Assembly: GCA_029817715.1 (NCBI GenBank)
Contig: JARUPY010000290.1
Span: forward strand, 1,798,001 to 1,862,000
Direction: 5' to 3'
DNA: 64,000 bases
Source of the DNA: Melastoma dodecandrum
Lineage: Eukaryota; Streptophyta; Magnoliopsida; Myrtales; Melastomataceae
Shown here: positions 33,971 through 49,974 of the stretch, piece after piece
Numbering within the stretch: the stretch's first letter is position 1
Layout of the letters: each line of letters opens with the position of its first letter
Position numbers and translations under genes: made by a program
The notes under the pieces: model-generated
Told to the model about the DNA's origin: nothing
Database searches by the model: none
What the model saw: the letters and a program-made list of their open reading frames with translations, nothing else

Positions 33971-34077
33971 GGGAGGTCAAGTCGCAAGTCGAGTTGGCCG
34001 CATCATTGGAGGTCAAGTCGCAAGTCGAGTTGGCCGCATCATTGGAGGTCAAGTCGCAAGTCGAGTTGGCCGCATCA
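33971..34077 (+). repeat. 36-bp tandem repeat, three copies
   Basis: The unit GAGGTCAAGTCGCAAGTCGA followed by GTTGGCCGCATCATTG occurs three times, adjoining the 24-bp array. Both arrays share GTCGA-rich composition and may derive from one source. Confidence 0.9.
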
Positions 34078-34439
34078 GGTAGTGATCCCTGTCTATACCC
34101 CACGATCCTTCTCGTGTGTTGAGACAGGGTTGTGGAATCGACCGACCTTCGAGACATTTCCTCAACTAGCGGTGGTGCAGATGCTTCTGTTGGACAAGAC
34201 ACAATCATGTCATTTTCCACATTGCTTGCCCAAGAGGAAACTTCATAGAGCGTATGAGTTCTTGGCTCTCTCAGATATGGCATTCTAATAGGCAAATGCC
34301 TATCAGTTCTAAAATTACTAGCTGACGATTCTCCCAACATCAAATTAATCTCAACCTCTCTGTCGGATATTCGCCGCACTAATAGGTCTAGAACTACTAC
34401 CCGATTCAGTCATAACCCAACTTCTTGGCCAAGTTAACT

Positions 34440-35060
34440 CTAATGGGTTTACCGCCTATGAAATTGTCTTAGTTGTTATGTCCTTCTTCGAACAACTCAA
34501 TAAGCCTTGAGATGTTCCTTACACCAGGACTAGTGGTATTTGCCAAACGGTAAATTACCCTAGTGTGATACGCCAAAAACTTGGCCTGGGGATTCATCAT
34601 ATCCATATTCGTTGATTTTATCCTTAAGGTCAATGAATTCCCCAAACAACGATCGTTCAAGGCCATCATGAAATTTGGATGGACCTGGAACCATACAGGA
34701 CCATGTGCAAGGTTGGCCTACATACCTGATATCAACTGGTCTTTGAGTTCTCTCCATCTTTGATCACAGCTGCTACCAAAGGACTGTCCGCTGAAAGGTG
34801 GAATAGCGGAACTAATCCTATCTGGATCAACCCAATGTGTATGTACGTTGTTTAGTAATGGGATATCGAGAGTTTCAAGTTTCGTACTCGTAACTTGAGT
34901 CGTCGCCTCATACTATGAGATGTCTATTATTGATTTGAAGTTAAACCTCGAGACATTATAGACTACTCTCACATTAGTGTTAGGCAACCTCCATTCCAAA
35001 ATAGACTGGGATGGATCTTCATATGAGTGAGATTCCTCCAGTACCTGATTCGTTGATTCT
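34440..35060 (-). pseudogene. Pararetroviral movement protein (30K superfamily), broken
   Basis: Minus translation across several frames gives the core signature of caulimovirid cell-to-cell movement proteins: HGPVWFQVHPNF, then MMALNDRCLGNSLTLRIK, then VIYRLANT (about 34700-34510). Stop codons interrupt it, including one just before the HGPVWF motif and one after EEGHNN (near 34470). In live viruses such proteins form tubules through plasmodesmata. Here only the remnant exists. Confidence 0.65.
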
Positions 35061-35089
35061 AAAGGAAACAACTCATCGCCATCTCCATT

Positions 35090-36830
35090 CTGCTATGCTC
35101 TCATCATGAATAGATGCGTAGTCCAGAGATCAGAGTCTATATCATAATTCAACACTACCTCATAAGTTGATTCTACTTCCGAGTCTAAGTCGGAAATGTC
35201 CTGCTCATCTACCGGTTCATAAGCCAAGAGTTCTTCCTCATAATTCCTGTCATCTAGAAAAACCATCCGGAGTCTTTCTCTCATTTGTTCTTCTAAGGAC
35301 AAGTATCCGCCTTGTGGGCTTTTGACACACAAAACCAGCAACAGTTGCAACTGTTCAACGGTTTTTCTTTGGGCATTTAAGGTCTCTGTCATGCTTTCGC
35401 TTAAATGCATCAATCATATCTTTGTCTTTAAGGTTATCCCATCTCCTCACAAACCTTTTGGGTTTGTAAGCATGACCCCTCCTTTACTTGTTTTGGAGAT
35501 CTTTTTCTTGGCCAAACTTTCCTATTATTGTAACCAACAAATTTTCTCTTCTTAGAAAAGCATCGCGGTCTCCCTGATTCACTTGGATTATCACATTCAT
35601 ACCTTCCAGATACATACTCAATTTGAGAACAACGGCTCTTATTAAGGTAAGGAAGCTTATTTGCCGCTTCCTTAACCTGGAGCCTCAATACACGCCTTTC
35701 TTATCGTGTACTTTACCGCCTGAATTTTTCATCCAAGTCCATGAACAATCTTTTCGTCATTTAGAAGTAATTCATAGGCATTTTGCACAAACTTCCGACC
35801 AGGGCTCTAGAAGTTTTGCAAAAAAGGTTCCCAATATGAATTGTTGAGGCACCACGTCTAGATTGAAATTCACAAATGTAATTATCAAACAGACACATAT
35901 TGCAGATTTGTAGCTTAACCAGAGCTGTCAAAGATTGCTCTTTCTCCGCAGTCTCAGTGGACAACGAAAAATCACAGAGCTCTCGTTTTAATGCATCGGC
36001 AATAATTGCTAATACACCGTCAACCACAGAGCTCTCGTTTTTTAATGTATGAGCCACCAAAGATTTTCAGTATTTTTGCGTTGTTCCCATGAGGGCTGCT
36101 ACACATAATTCGTAAACCGATCCAGGGGTTAAAATCCCAGCAGATGCATTCATTCCAATAAGTGATAGTCACTCATCTATACTTTCGGATACGTGAAAAG
36201 CACCAGAAGTGATAATAGGCTTTAAGACATTATCCTTTGGAATAAATTTCGGCTTGGTTCTATGGGGATAATTCGGCCTGTAAATCTCCCTTTTCGCAGT
36301 TACCAGTCCATTGAACGTTCGATTACCTAAGTGAACTGGAGTTTCTTCTGCCAGATCCAAGGTTTTCCTTAGGTCTTTTGCCAACTCCCCACTTTCGGAG
36401 TTCATATTAGCATATCGTTTTCGTGGGTCTAAAATGTAAGGAGGAACTAACTCCTTATACAATTTATCCACACTCTTACTTTGACCCTGTTTGGAATTTC
36501 TTTCTCCTAGTTTCAATTTTTCGACTGATTTTCCCCAAGTACCATCCAGTCCAAAAGTCGCCTCTGTCTCGGGCCTTTTTAAACTTCTTTCGTGCTCCAA
36601 AGAGTCTAACGTCTTGTTATGCGCCTACTTCCTGACCAAGATGGTTTCGGCTTTCAACATTTTCAGAGATCCTTTGAATAGTTAACTGGGTTAACAATTC
36701 ATTTATGCTTCTACCTATTCTATAGGGAGCTGCTCTAGACTCTGGAACGAACCCCAATCTTCGAGGAGTTCTAAAAGGATTTCCTGATGTTTGCATTCTC
36801 CTGACATTTCAAGGACCAATTCGTAATTTT
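35090..36830 (-). pseudogene. Upstream part of the viral polyprotein, possibly coat-protein-like
   Basis: Four minus frames in series: 36600-36169 (basic, Pro-rich), 36060-35761 (contains ICNMCLFDNYICEFQ and LFCKTSRALVG, reminiscent of the central caulimovirid coat region), 35688-35434 (very basic RPRCFSKKRKFVGYNNRKVW) and 35413-35093 (Gln/Glu-rich, acidic, probably helical, then DSEVESTYEVV). They are separated by stops and frameshifts. The coat-protein reading is a weak resemblance only. Its place upstream of the movement region is the reverse of the usual order. Confidence 0.4.
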
Positions 36831-38620
36831 TGTAAACTATAGGGACCATTTTGAAAACTTAGAAAAAGACAAAATAAGAGAAAGACGGTAAAGGAGGAAT
36901 AACCACACTTACTACCCTAAAGGTCAAAATATTTTTCTTTCTTATGGTAAAGGGGAACTATCCATTAATAATAGCTTTATATATTATATATATTAAGTTG
37001 AAGATTGGGCTTTGGGTTTCTTTCATACATGGGATGGAACCAAGCCGCATTCTTTCTTAGGCTGTCCAAAAGTTTTGGGCTCCTCTTTGCGCATGAAATG
37101 ATGACCTTTCCGCGTAAATCCAATTCCTCTTTATTAGAATTAAAAAAAGTTATTAAATATGAAATTTTTATATCTTATTTCTTGAAATAAATATAGTTTT
37201 GATATGCATAAGTATATATATTTATGGATGACCGTGCATTGAAAAAAAATTGATGAGAACGGTTATGTGGCTACTACGATTGGATATTAAATGTATTTTT
37301 AAAATAAATGGACACAATATTTAATAAATGATAATATGATAAAAAAAAACCATCAAAATGAGGGGTGAAAAACAAACCCACCCGTTCGGGAACTGATTCG
37401 ATAAAAGTTCGATTCGAACTCGAATCGACTCTTTAGCGAAAAAAATAAAAGAATTCGAGCCTTTAACATTTATAACTCGATGACTCGTGTAGGACGTTCG
37501 CGAATCTTATAATTATTCAAGGGTTCCAAACCAAACGTTGCCTACTACTCAGCCCAGCCTTCGAGTCGTCGGACGACCTCTCTTCCTAGCCCTGGCGGGA
37601 CGACTTCCGTCCTACCCCTTGTGGGACGACCCTTCGCCAGGTGTAAACACAATAATTTTAGGCCTGGAACGATGGGATTTTTACCATGCTGGTGAGTTGA
37701 AGTTGAAATGATGGTCATGATGGCCTGATAGCTGAAGAGTTGGATGCAACCACGAAAAGCGGTGCTTGAGGCGTACGTGTACCAAAAAAGGAGAAGCTCG
37801 AACAGTGGCAATGCAGTGACCAACTCTAATGTGGAAAAGCCAGTATCGAGATTGAACTCGAGAGTGTCCGTCCAAGGCCCAGTCGTGGACCGAGCCCCAG
37901 TGACACTTTCTCCGGCGGGGTTACTCACACAGTGAATTTTGTATTACAATTAACTCTAACCCAAAATGGTTTGATCTCGAGTGGCTCATTTTCGACCCGA
38001 AAAATTCGAAAAGTTTTTGTGTTTGGGAAAAAGAAAGGGAGCCAAAATTTTTCGGTAATATAGCAAAATAGTTAAGTGACGACTCTAATTCTCTGTCACT
38101 ACGCAAAAAGAAAAGGTAAAATATACGATAACATCAAAAACTATTATGAAACTTTTTATTTTATCAAAATCTTAGTTTGTTATACAATTTTATCACTAAC
38201 TTTTGTTTCTATATTGATTTTGGTCAATCTTCGATTTTACCATGTGAAAATCAAACATGTCTTAATCTATAAATTTCAGTTATTGATTAAAAAAGTAAAA
38301 AAAAATGATAATAATATCGAAACATTTTATGTGTTTTTTATTATAAGATTTTAATGGTTAAATTAAGTAAGTTGGAATTTAAAGTTGGACAGTTGTTATT
38401 GATTCTGTTCAGAATATGTAAAATCGATAAATGCTGAATGATGGCTCTATTATGGGTTCCTACCAGGTGTAAGGTGGATTACAAAACGTCGTAACGAGAC
38501 GTGTTTAACTACTATGACAGAAATATTACCCTAAATTTAGCGATAAAAAGGGACATAATTAATTATATTATCGCATATTTTGTAAAAAAAAAAAAGAAAA
38601 AGGTATCCTTCTAACTTTAG
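36831..38620. other. Gene-free spacer
   Basis: AT-rich, with no supported gene. At 37364-37480 the sequence GGGGTGAAAAACAAACCC and nearby TTCGATTCGAACTCGAATCGA palindromes resemble a decayed hAT-type end, but I find no partner. A GC-rich island at 37540-37930 has overlapping open frames on both strands that match nothing I recognise. Confidence 0.45.
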
Positions 38621-38944
38621 CCCTAAATTGCTGCTCAGATTCGAAACCCTAATTCCCAATTCGGCAACCCCATTTCAGTCGTCGTCGGTCGCATCCAGCT
38701 GCCGATTCGTTCCTCTCCAACTCTCATCGCCAGGCTCCCGCCACTAATCTTCTCGTCTCAAGTTCCGTCACTCGATCTCCTGCGTCGCTTCTGTAGCAAA
38801 ACCCTCGAGCTGCTCCCCCGCCTCCACCTCGTTAACCGCCTCTTCTCCGATCGGTTTGTTGTTCCACGCCTCGGTTCCTGTTCTGGGTACCTTGTATTGG
38901 ACCCACGGCAGCTTAAAGTCTCGATCTTTGTCCCGGCCCCATCG

Positions 38945-38991
38945 ATGACCGCCACGGCAGCCACTGGATGAAACATGCCAGTTCTGCGTAG
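38945..38991 (+). other. Two short upstream ORFs before the MUT9-like kinase start
   Basis: uORF 1 (38945-38971) encodes eight residues and stops three bases before the main ATG at 38975. uORF 2 (38968-38991, ATG AAA CAT...TAG) overlaps the main start in another frame. If the leader reaches 38945, ribosomes scanning to the kinase start would meet both. Confidence 0.6.
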
Positions 38992-41900
38992 CACCGGACG
39001 CAGGGGGCGGGCGACTCGCAACAAAGACAACGACGGGGACGACGAGGGGAAGAAGAATAACGGTGGTAGGGAAGGTATTCGGGCGTCGGACGCGATAGCG
39101 ACACGGGGGCGGCGGAGGCGGGCCCTGCTTGAGGAGGTGAAGGCTGCAGAAGATATAGTTCAGAAGGAGGAGGGGAAGGAGAAGGAGGAGGAGGAAGGGG
39201 AGGAGGGGTTTAAGGGGAAGGGAATGGATGAGGAAGATAGCGGCGGGGATAAGGTGAATGCTGGAGGAGCAGGTGAAGAGGATGAGGGGAGCACGGTGCC
39301 TTTGCCGGAGAAGGTAGTTGTTTCTCTCAAAAGTATTGTTCCGTGGAGGAATTTAGGATTATCAGGAGTAGTTAGCCAGAGTTTGTTAGCACCGGCAATA
39401 TTGTAGATATAGACATAGTGGTGTGCCTATCAGGAAAAAAATGATTTCAAAGGTGGCTACTTGGAGCATATCTGTAAGTATAAGATTACTTGTTTAGACG
39501 ATGGGATGGATTACCGCGGGTTACAGGTTTAGAAAATTCTTTAATAAAAAAAAGCATTATGACTGATTTACTCTTCATTGTCACAGACACTGGGTAAGGT
39601 AAACGGGGTCAGAGGTCAAAACTTTTATCTGCCAATGAGTTTAAATTTGTATTATGTTCAGTTATTTGATTATTTGTGGCTGGTCGTGGCTTGCTCATGC
39701 CAGTGCGGTTTAATGGAAGTAGTTATGCTGATGATCCGGGGTTTGCTTTTTTGTTTTTTCATTGTCAGGCCTTCTTGTTGATGTGGAAATATGAGTAGGC
39801 TATCTTTGTTTTCATTATCAAAGTATGAGAGGTTCTGAGTTTCCCTCATCGGCCAACTGATTTTTGGAGATGTAAATCCCTTTTTTCTTTTTGTATTTAC
39901 CTTTACTTTGCTTTGTGACTGAGTTTCTATATATATATATATATATATATATTGCATACATTTCCCTTCCTCAGCCGTCTGTTTTTGGCGTTGGCCTTTG
40001 GTAGACTATGAATTTCGGTATCAAATGAAACAACTTTTTTCATTTTTTCGACCATTGGATGAAGTTGTTGGTTACATGTCAATACTATGGTAGATGCCAC
40101 TGCTTCTGGGTTGTTGGGAATTTTTGGTTTTCATTGAATGGATGTGTTTAATTCTGTATTTTCTAACTCATTTATTAATATGATGTTGACTCCCTAGGGA
40201 AAGAACTGTGTTTCCCCACAGGCAGCTTGATATCGGCTCAAACTAAGATCCTATTATAGCTTTAGCCCACAGAATGCAACTTAGTTTCCTTAAACCGCAT
40301 CAGTATTTGATGATACATAGAATATTGAATGACTGACATCTGCTGAACTAAATGATATGTAGTGGGCATCAATTCTTCGATCTCTATATTTTGTTCCCCA
40401 CCTTAGCTTCTTATATTTTGGGAGCTCTTTCTACTCTCTAGGGTTTGTTAGTCCTCAAACAGATTTTTGGTTCTCACATACGAGAAATTTTGTTTGAATA
40501 TTTGAAGCTTGCATCTTCCCTGGCTATTGAATTCCAATGCTGTCAAGAGTTATTTAAAACTCAGTAATTCTTTACCCTGCAGGTCCAAGTCGGTAACTCT
40601 CCATTGTACAAAATAGAAAAGAAATTGGGGAAAGGAGGTTTTGGACAAGTTTACGTTGGCCGACGTGTGTCTGCTGGTAGTTCAAGTGACATTGCAACTG
40701 GTGCCGGGGCAACAGAGGTGTATATTTTGTGGTGATACTCAGTTTAAAGTTTAGGCTTTCGAGTTTCTCTGGACAAACAGCTATTGATTGTTGACATATA
40801 GGGACCCTTACATTTTCTGGATGATACCGTAGGTCGCCTTAAAGTTTGAACACAGGAGTAGCAAAGGATGCAATTATGGGCCCCCTTATGAATGGCAAGT
40901 TTACAGGTGATGTCTTGAATTCGTGCACCGGTTTTGGCTATTTCATGTGACTCGCTTCACTGAATACAGTTTACCTGCTTTTGGATCACATGCAGTACAC
41001 TAGGTGGCAGTCATGGAGTACCTCGAGTACATTACAAGGGACGGCAGGGTGATTATTATGTCATGGTATTGTTTATTTTTCAGCTTTTCTGTCTCCAGTA
41101 TGTAGCATATTACATCCTTTGTTTTTGGAACTTCTATTTTCTGATGAGTAATTAATGGCAGGTGATGGATATGCTTGGCCCGAGTTTGTGGGATGTTTGG
41201 AACAACAATTCTCACACGTACGTTGTGTTTTAGATCTCTTACCTTATGAGCTTTGCATGTTGAGAATTTCTGGTCTTCGATTAACTGGGCTCATGATCTA
41301 TTCCAGAATGTCCGTTGAAATGGTTGCTTGCATTGCCATTGAAGCTATTTCTATTTTGGAGAAGATACATTCCAAGGGGTAGGCTTGCTTCAATCCACCT
41401 TATCGTCAAATCAGCTGATGATTGACTGCTTGATAGATCCTTCTCGTTATATTGCTTATTTAATGCCATCAGTTGAAGGAGTGTGTGATGTAAAATTTTC
41501 TTGATCCTGCAATGGGAGTTTGATGAGACTGTGTACTGGACAGGTATATTCATGGTGATGTAAAGCCGGAAAATTTTCTTCTTGGTCCTCCTGGATCACC
41601 TGACGAGAAGAAATTATTTCTCGTTGACCTTGGTTTAGGTATAGAAAAATACTAACAGCCTGTGGATTAGTGTTATGGAATTCCTTCCTACTCATTACAC
41701 CCCTGTTTTGTGTATCAGCAACGAAATGGAGGGATAGTTCAACCGGTAATCATGTGGAGTATGATCAGAGGCCAGATGTTTTCAGGTATTGTGACTAATT
41801 ACTTTGACATTTGTGCAGAATATCTTGTGTGACTGTACTTCCTGTCTCTGATTGCTGATTCATTGTTGGCCATGATGGCAGGGGAACAGTGCGGTATGCT

Positions 41901-43785
41901 AGTGTAGATGCTCATTTAGGGAGAACTGGAAGCAGGAGGGATGATCTGGAATCTCTTGCTTACACTATTATTTTTCTTCTTCGTGGTCGTCTACCATGGC
42001 AAGGATATCAGGTTGGCCTTTAACCCCCTTGACGTGACACTACTATTCATGTCTGTTAATATATTGTATTTTGACATTTTTTCTCGGTTCATGATGAAGG
42101 GCGAGAACAAAGGATTCCTCGTCTGCAAAAAGAAAATGGCCACATCTCCAGAAACTCTTTGTTGCTTGTGCCCCTCGCCTTTTCAGCAGTTCGTTGAACA
42201 TGTCGTGAACTTGAAATTTGACGAGGAACCAAAGTACGCGAAGTACATTTCCCTTTTCGATGGGATTGTTGGACCAAATCCAGATATTAGACCCATCAAT
42301 ACCGAGGGTGCCCAAAAGGTTCATGAATAGCTCTTATTCAATGCAAAAGTCTAGCTAGAATCAGCAATTTTCTCTGGCTACGAGTATCATCTTCAGCATC
42401 TGACGAGCCGATAATTTTTCTCTGTATAGCTTGTAGTGGGCCAGAAGCGAGGAAGATTGACCATGGAAAACGACGAGGATGATGATGGACAAGCAAAGAA
42501 AAAGATTCGACTGGGCATGCCCGCCACACAGTGGATTAGTGTATATAATGCCAGGCGTCCGATGAAGCAAAGGTTTGTCTTCACCTGCCTAAACTTGTAA
42601 CTTCTGCAACTCATCTGAGGAACTGTTTTGCAATTATGCCTCATTTTACTGTTCACAATAGAAGAACTTTGGTGGTGTTGCTAGCGGAGTTTGCTGATGT
42701 TGCCAGCGGAGATGATGTTGTTTAATGGGCTTGACTGGCGTGGTTTCCTTAATCTGCTTCCTCTCTGTAGGTATCATTATAATGTTACAGACGTGAGGCT
42801 CAGCCCCCACATCGAGAAAGGAAATGAAGACGGGTTGTACATAAGCTGTGTTGCTTCTTCTCAAAACCTCTGGGCCCTGATCATGGATGCTGGCACTGGC
42901 TTCACTTCTCAAGTTCATGAACTTTCGCCATTTTTCCTTCACAAGGTAGACGCTCTATTTCTCAGTTTTGAATATCTTCTGGAATGATGGTTTAGCCGTC
43001 TCGCATTTGTGTACCCCAGGAATGGATAATGGAACAATGGGAGAAAAACTATTATATCAGTGCAATAGCCGGAGCAAATAACGGGAGTTCATTGGTAGTG
43101 ATGTCCAAAGGTATTAGATGATGGTGATTCCTTGTCACTTTCCTGCTGGTTATTAATCCTTTATTAACCTGTTAATTTCATCGGGTTACAGGGACCCAGT
43201 ATCTTCAGCAGTCTTACAAAGTTAGCGAGTCATTCCCTTACAAGTGGATCAACAAAAAATGGAAAGAGGGTTTTTACGTGACCGCCATGGGGACTGCTGG
43301 GTGTAGGTGGGCAGTGGTCATGTCTCGTGGTGCTGGATTTTCCGACCAGGTAAATTACCGACCATCAGGGACTATATATCTTGGTTTACTTGTTTGAGCC
43401 TGAGTTGTCTTATCAGAGAAAAATCTACTCGTGGAGTTTTCCTTCAGGTGGTTGAACTGGATTTCCTTTACCCAAGTGAAGGCATTCACCGACGCTGGGA
43501 CAGTGGGTACCGCATTACCGCAACTGCTGCAACTTGGGACCAGGTTGCCTTAGTTCTCAGCGTGCCTAGGAGAAAACCCATGGATGAGACACAAGAGACG
43601 CTTCGAACTTCTACATTCCCGAGCACGCACGTGAAGGTCAGAGAATCCGTGACTTTCTGAATTTTTTAGCTGTAGTGACCTCGGGCCTTAGTGGCTAACA
43701 ATGATTGTGCGATTCGTGTATGCAGGAGAAGTGGGCCAAGAATCTTTACATCGCATCGGTCTGCTATGGGAGGACAGTTTCCTGA
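38975..43785 (+). CDS. MUT9-like / casein kinase I-like Ser/Thr kinase (MLK/PPK/AEL family)
   Basis: Sixteen exons join in frame to about 690 residues, a normal MLK length: 38975-39313, 40583-40717, 40833-40906, 40996-41065, 41162-41217, 41307-41378, 41544-41638, 41719-41785, 41882-42011, 42100-42318, 42430-42572, 42771-42945, 43020-43110, 43192-43349, 43448-43636, 43726-43785. A charged, Glu/Lys/Arg-rich N-terminus (residues 1-113) precedes the kinase domain: glycine loop [13 protein letters not shown], catalytic Lys in [24 protein letters not shown] and a casein-kinase-like [14 protein letters not shown] activation segment. A conserved C-terminal half follows ([31 protein letters not shown]). 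Family members phosphorylate histones H3 and H2A and light or clock proteins such as CRY2 and PIF3, in the nucleus. HRD is replaced by HGD, as is normal in CK1-like kinases. A basic QKRGRLTM segment with KKKIRL is a likely nuclear signal. Confidence 0.96.
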
Positions 43786-45841
43786 TCCAGTTTGAATTCT
43801 TACCCTGGCTCTGCCGAGAAACCTGTATCACGGGGACCGGCACCGAGGTTGTCGTACTGTCCTAGTGTTTCCCGTGCTGTCAAATTGTGTTGAGTCGCGT
43901 ACCTACTGAAAAATGGGTTCACCCATATCTGCTATGTAGTTTGTATAGGCGAAAAAGGATAGCGGCAACCATTTTCTTAATAAATGGTTAATTTGTTTTC
44001 ACTCCTCTGCTGGATGAGAGATTGTTTCAGTGCTCCTCTCCGGGTGTGCGTAGGCTTACGATCATTGTATGATATGAACCGAAGAAGTTGCACTCACGTC
44101 CCTGGTTTCTTACCTGCCTGCCTCAGAGTTTTATTCGCTCCTGTCCGCTTTGATTTGAGGTCTAGGCATGAATCTGGTTTGTTGACTAGATGAAGATTTT
44201 CTATTTTTAGGAATTATTTTCCCGACTAACACTAGCAAGTAACAAATCTCGGTCGCCTGCCTGCCGCTTTCGCCGGAGGCCTATTGTGAACGTTGGGACT
44301 TTCTTAGCGAGCTTTGTTCCCTAGTGACGTTATTTGACAAATTATTTTATCAAATAATTTCGTAACTTTTAAAATTCGTCGACTAACCCAGTGAAGTCGA
44401 TCTTTGTAAGTCCGACTTCTTCTCTACACGTAGGCAAAAACAAAAAAAACTCAAACGTAAAGGCCGACTTCCCTATACAGGCAAAAAAAAATTTCAAAAA
44501 AAAAAAAAATTCAAAAGTCATTTAAGGCCGAATTTCTTATATTTAAGTAAAAAAATTTTTTAAATGTCGACTTCCTCAAATACTGAAGTCAGCCTTTGTA
44601 AAACCGATTTTATTGAATTAATCGTCTAATTTTAAAAGTTACGAAATTATTTAGTAAAATAATTCGTCAAATGAGATCATTAAAGAACAAAACTCCTTTC
44701 TTAGCAAAAGAAACATTCAACCCGAGGTTTACTTGGAACATGAATCAAATAGCGGGGTGTGGGTTGATGATAAGTTGAAGAAGCACTTTGGTGGTTCGCC
44801 GAACTCCACGTGATTCTGGGACTAATTCTTCTGGTCGATTAACACGTTTTCCAATAATTTAATCATATCTTTGGTCTTTTCAACAATAAATTGACATAAC
44901 AACTACTCCTATTTGATTCCCCCCCTCCTCCCCTTAACAGCACCTTTGCTTAAATTTTATCACTGAGGAATTGATCCGAAATCAAAGAAATCTTCACCAT
45001 TTCGAGAGCATGAAATCATTTCAACAATCACATTGGAAATGACAAGGGCTGACTAATTTAACGAATTATTTATTGCACTCTGAAGCTAAAAAATGAGTGG
45101 TCGGGCATATGAGTGAGAACACATTGAATGAGGAACCAAATCATGATGACACGGTGTACGTTTGATGTCTAAATTTGCGGTTAATAAATTGAACACAGTG
45201 TGGTGGAGAACGAGCATATAATTAAATGGTGGGCATGAAAAATCTGACGGACATTTCCCCAACCTCCAACCAAATGGCAAGCCAAGTCCAACCATTTTAC
45301 TCCTAAATATATATTAAGATTAAAGTTTCAGTTGTTATAGTAATAGTAAATATGGTTCATTTTCTGTTTTCTTTTTTATTTTTTATTATTTTCATAAAAA
45401 AAATAAAAACTGAGAACGGACCTTCGCGCCTTTTCTCGCAACATCTTCGTTATCTGCAAAAATTATAAAAAAACAATAAGATAAAAATTCGATTCATATA
45501 AACAAAGACTTTTCCGTGTTATAATTTGATTAAAAAAAAATTAAGCAAAAATCCAAGGGTAGGACAAAAAGACAACATTTTCTTACTACAAGAACAATCG
45601 CCCGAGAGATCCGTCGCTTTCAATCCGACGCGGCGACACCGACGCCTCCCCCCTTTTATCTGAAACACCCATTACTATTCTTCTTCTTCTTCACCCATTT
45701 TTCTTCCGCCGTTTCCTCTTCCCCTCTCCAAAATCGATCCCAAGGCCATCAGCCCGCCTTCTTGTCGTATTAGATAATAGTAATAATACGAGGAAACGGA
45801 AGTGGGATTCTTCAGTTTGGTTTCTTGATTTCTTATCCGCC
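43786..45841. other. Spacer between MLK and NADP-ME, holding a MITE
   Basis: It contains the MLK 3' flank, a MITE (44309-44695), AT-rich DNA and, from about 45590, the pyrimidine-rich leader of the malic enzyme gene. No other gene is supported. Confidence 0.5.
44299..44705. mobile_element. Mutator-type MITE with perfect 10-bp target duplication
   Basis: The element (44309-44695, 387 bases) begins GAGCTTTGTTCC and ends GAACAAAACTC, an inverted pair. The terminal repeats extend about 85 bases inward (TTTGAC...AATTATTTTA...AAATAATTTCGTAACTTTTAAAATT). The 10-mer CTTTCTTAGC occurs directly on both sides (44299-44308 and 44696-44705), a perfect target-site duplication. Length 9-10 fits Mutator-like elements. 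The interior has repeated CCGACTTC/GAAGTCG motifs and A-runs but no coding sequence. Confidence 0.9.

Positions 45842-49974
<4,133 letters not shown>

Larger units (their letters stand above)
28725..36830 (-). mobile_element. Endogenous pararetrovirus (Caulimoviridae-like), decayed and rearranged
   Basis: About 8 kb of minus-strand sequence carries matches to several caulimovirid genes: a 30K-type movement protein, reverse transcriptase plus RNase H, CCHC zinc knuckles with Lys-rich stretches, TATATAAG promoter motifs and a Met-tRNA-type primer site. There are no LTRs, which argues against a Ty3 retrotransposon. Stops, frameshifts and deletions occur in every gene. The order is abnormal: the movement region is separated from the polymerase by a kilobase of non-viral-looking tandem repeats and a second promoter motif, and no protease is recognisable. 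It therefore looks like an ancient integration that was rearranged. Assignment to a genus (florendovirus- or petuvirus-like) would need a tree. Confidence 0.75.

Noticed and set aside
33810..34082. DLGAGDLI octapeptide repeat protein
   Set aside because: It is the translation of a 24-bp DNA repeat with no gene context, better explained as a tandem repeat.
28725..36830. Ty3/Gypsy retrotransposon
   Set aside because: The RT entry motifs and movement-protein signature are caulimovirid. No LTRs or integrase were seen.
37364..37480. GGGGTGAAAAACAAACCC as a hAT-type end
   Set aside because: No matching inverted end or target duplication was found within reach, so it is only noted in the spacer.
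37545..37928. 127-residue open frame in a GC-rich island
   Set aside because: Open frames exist on both strands in the same place, as expected from GC-rich DNA; no family is recognised.
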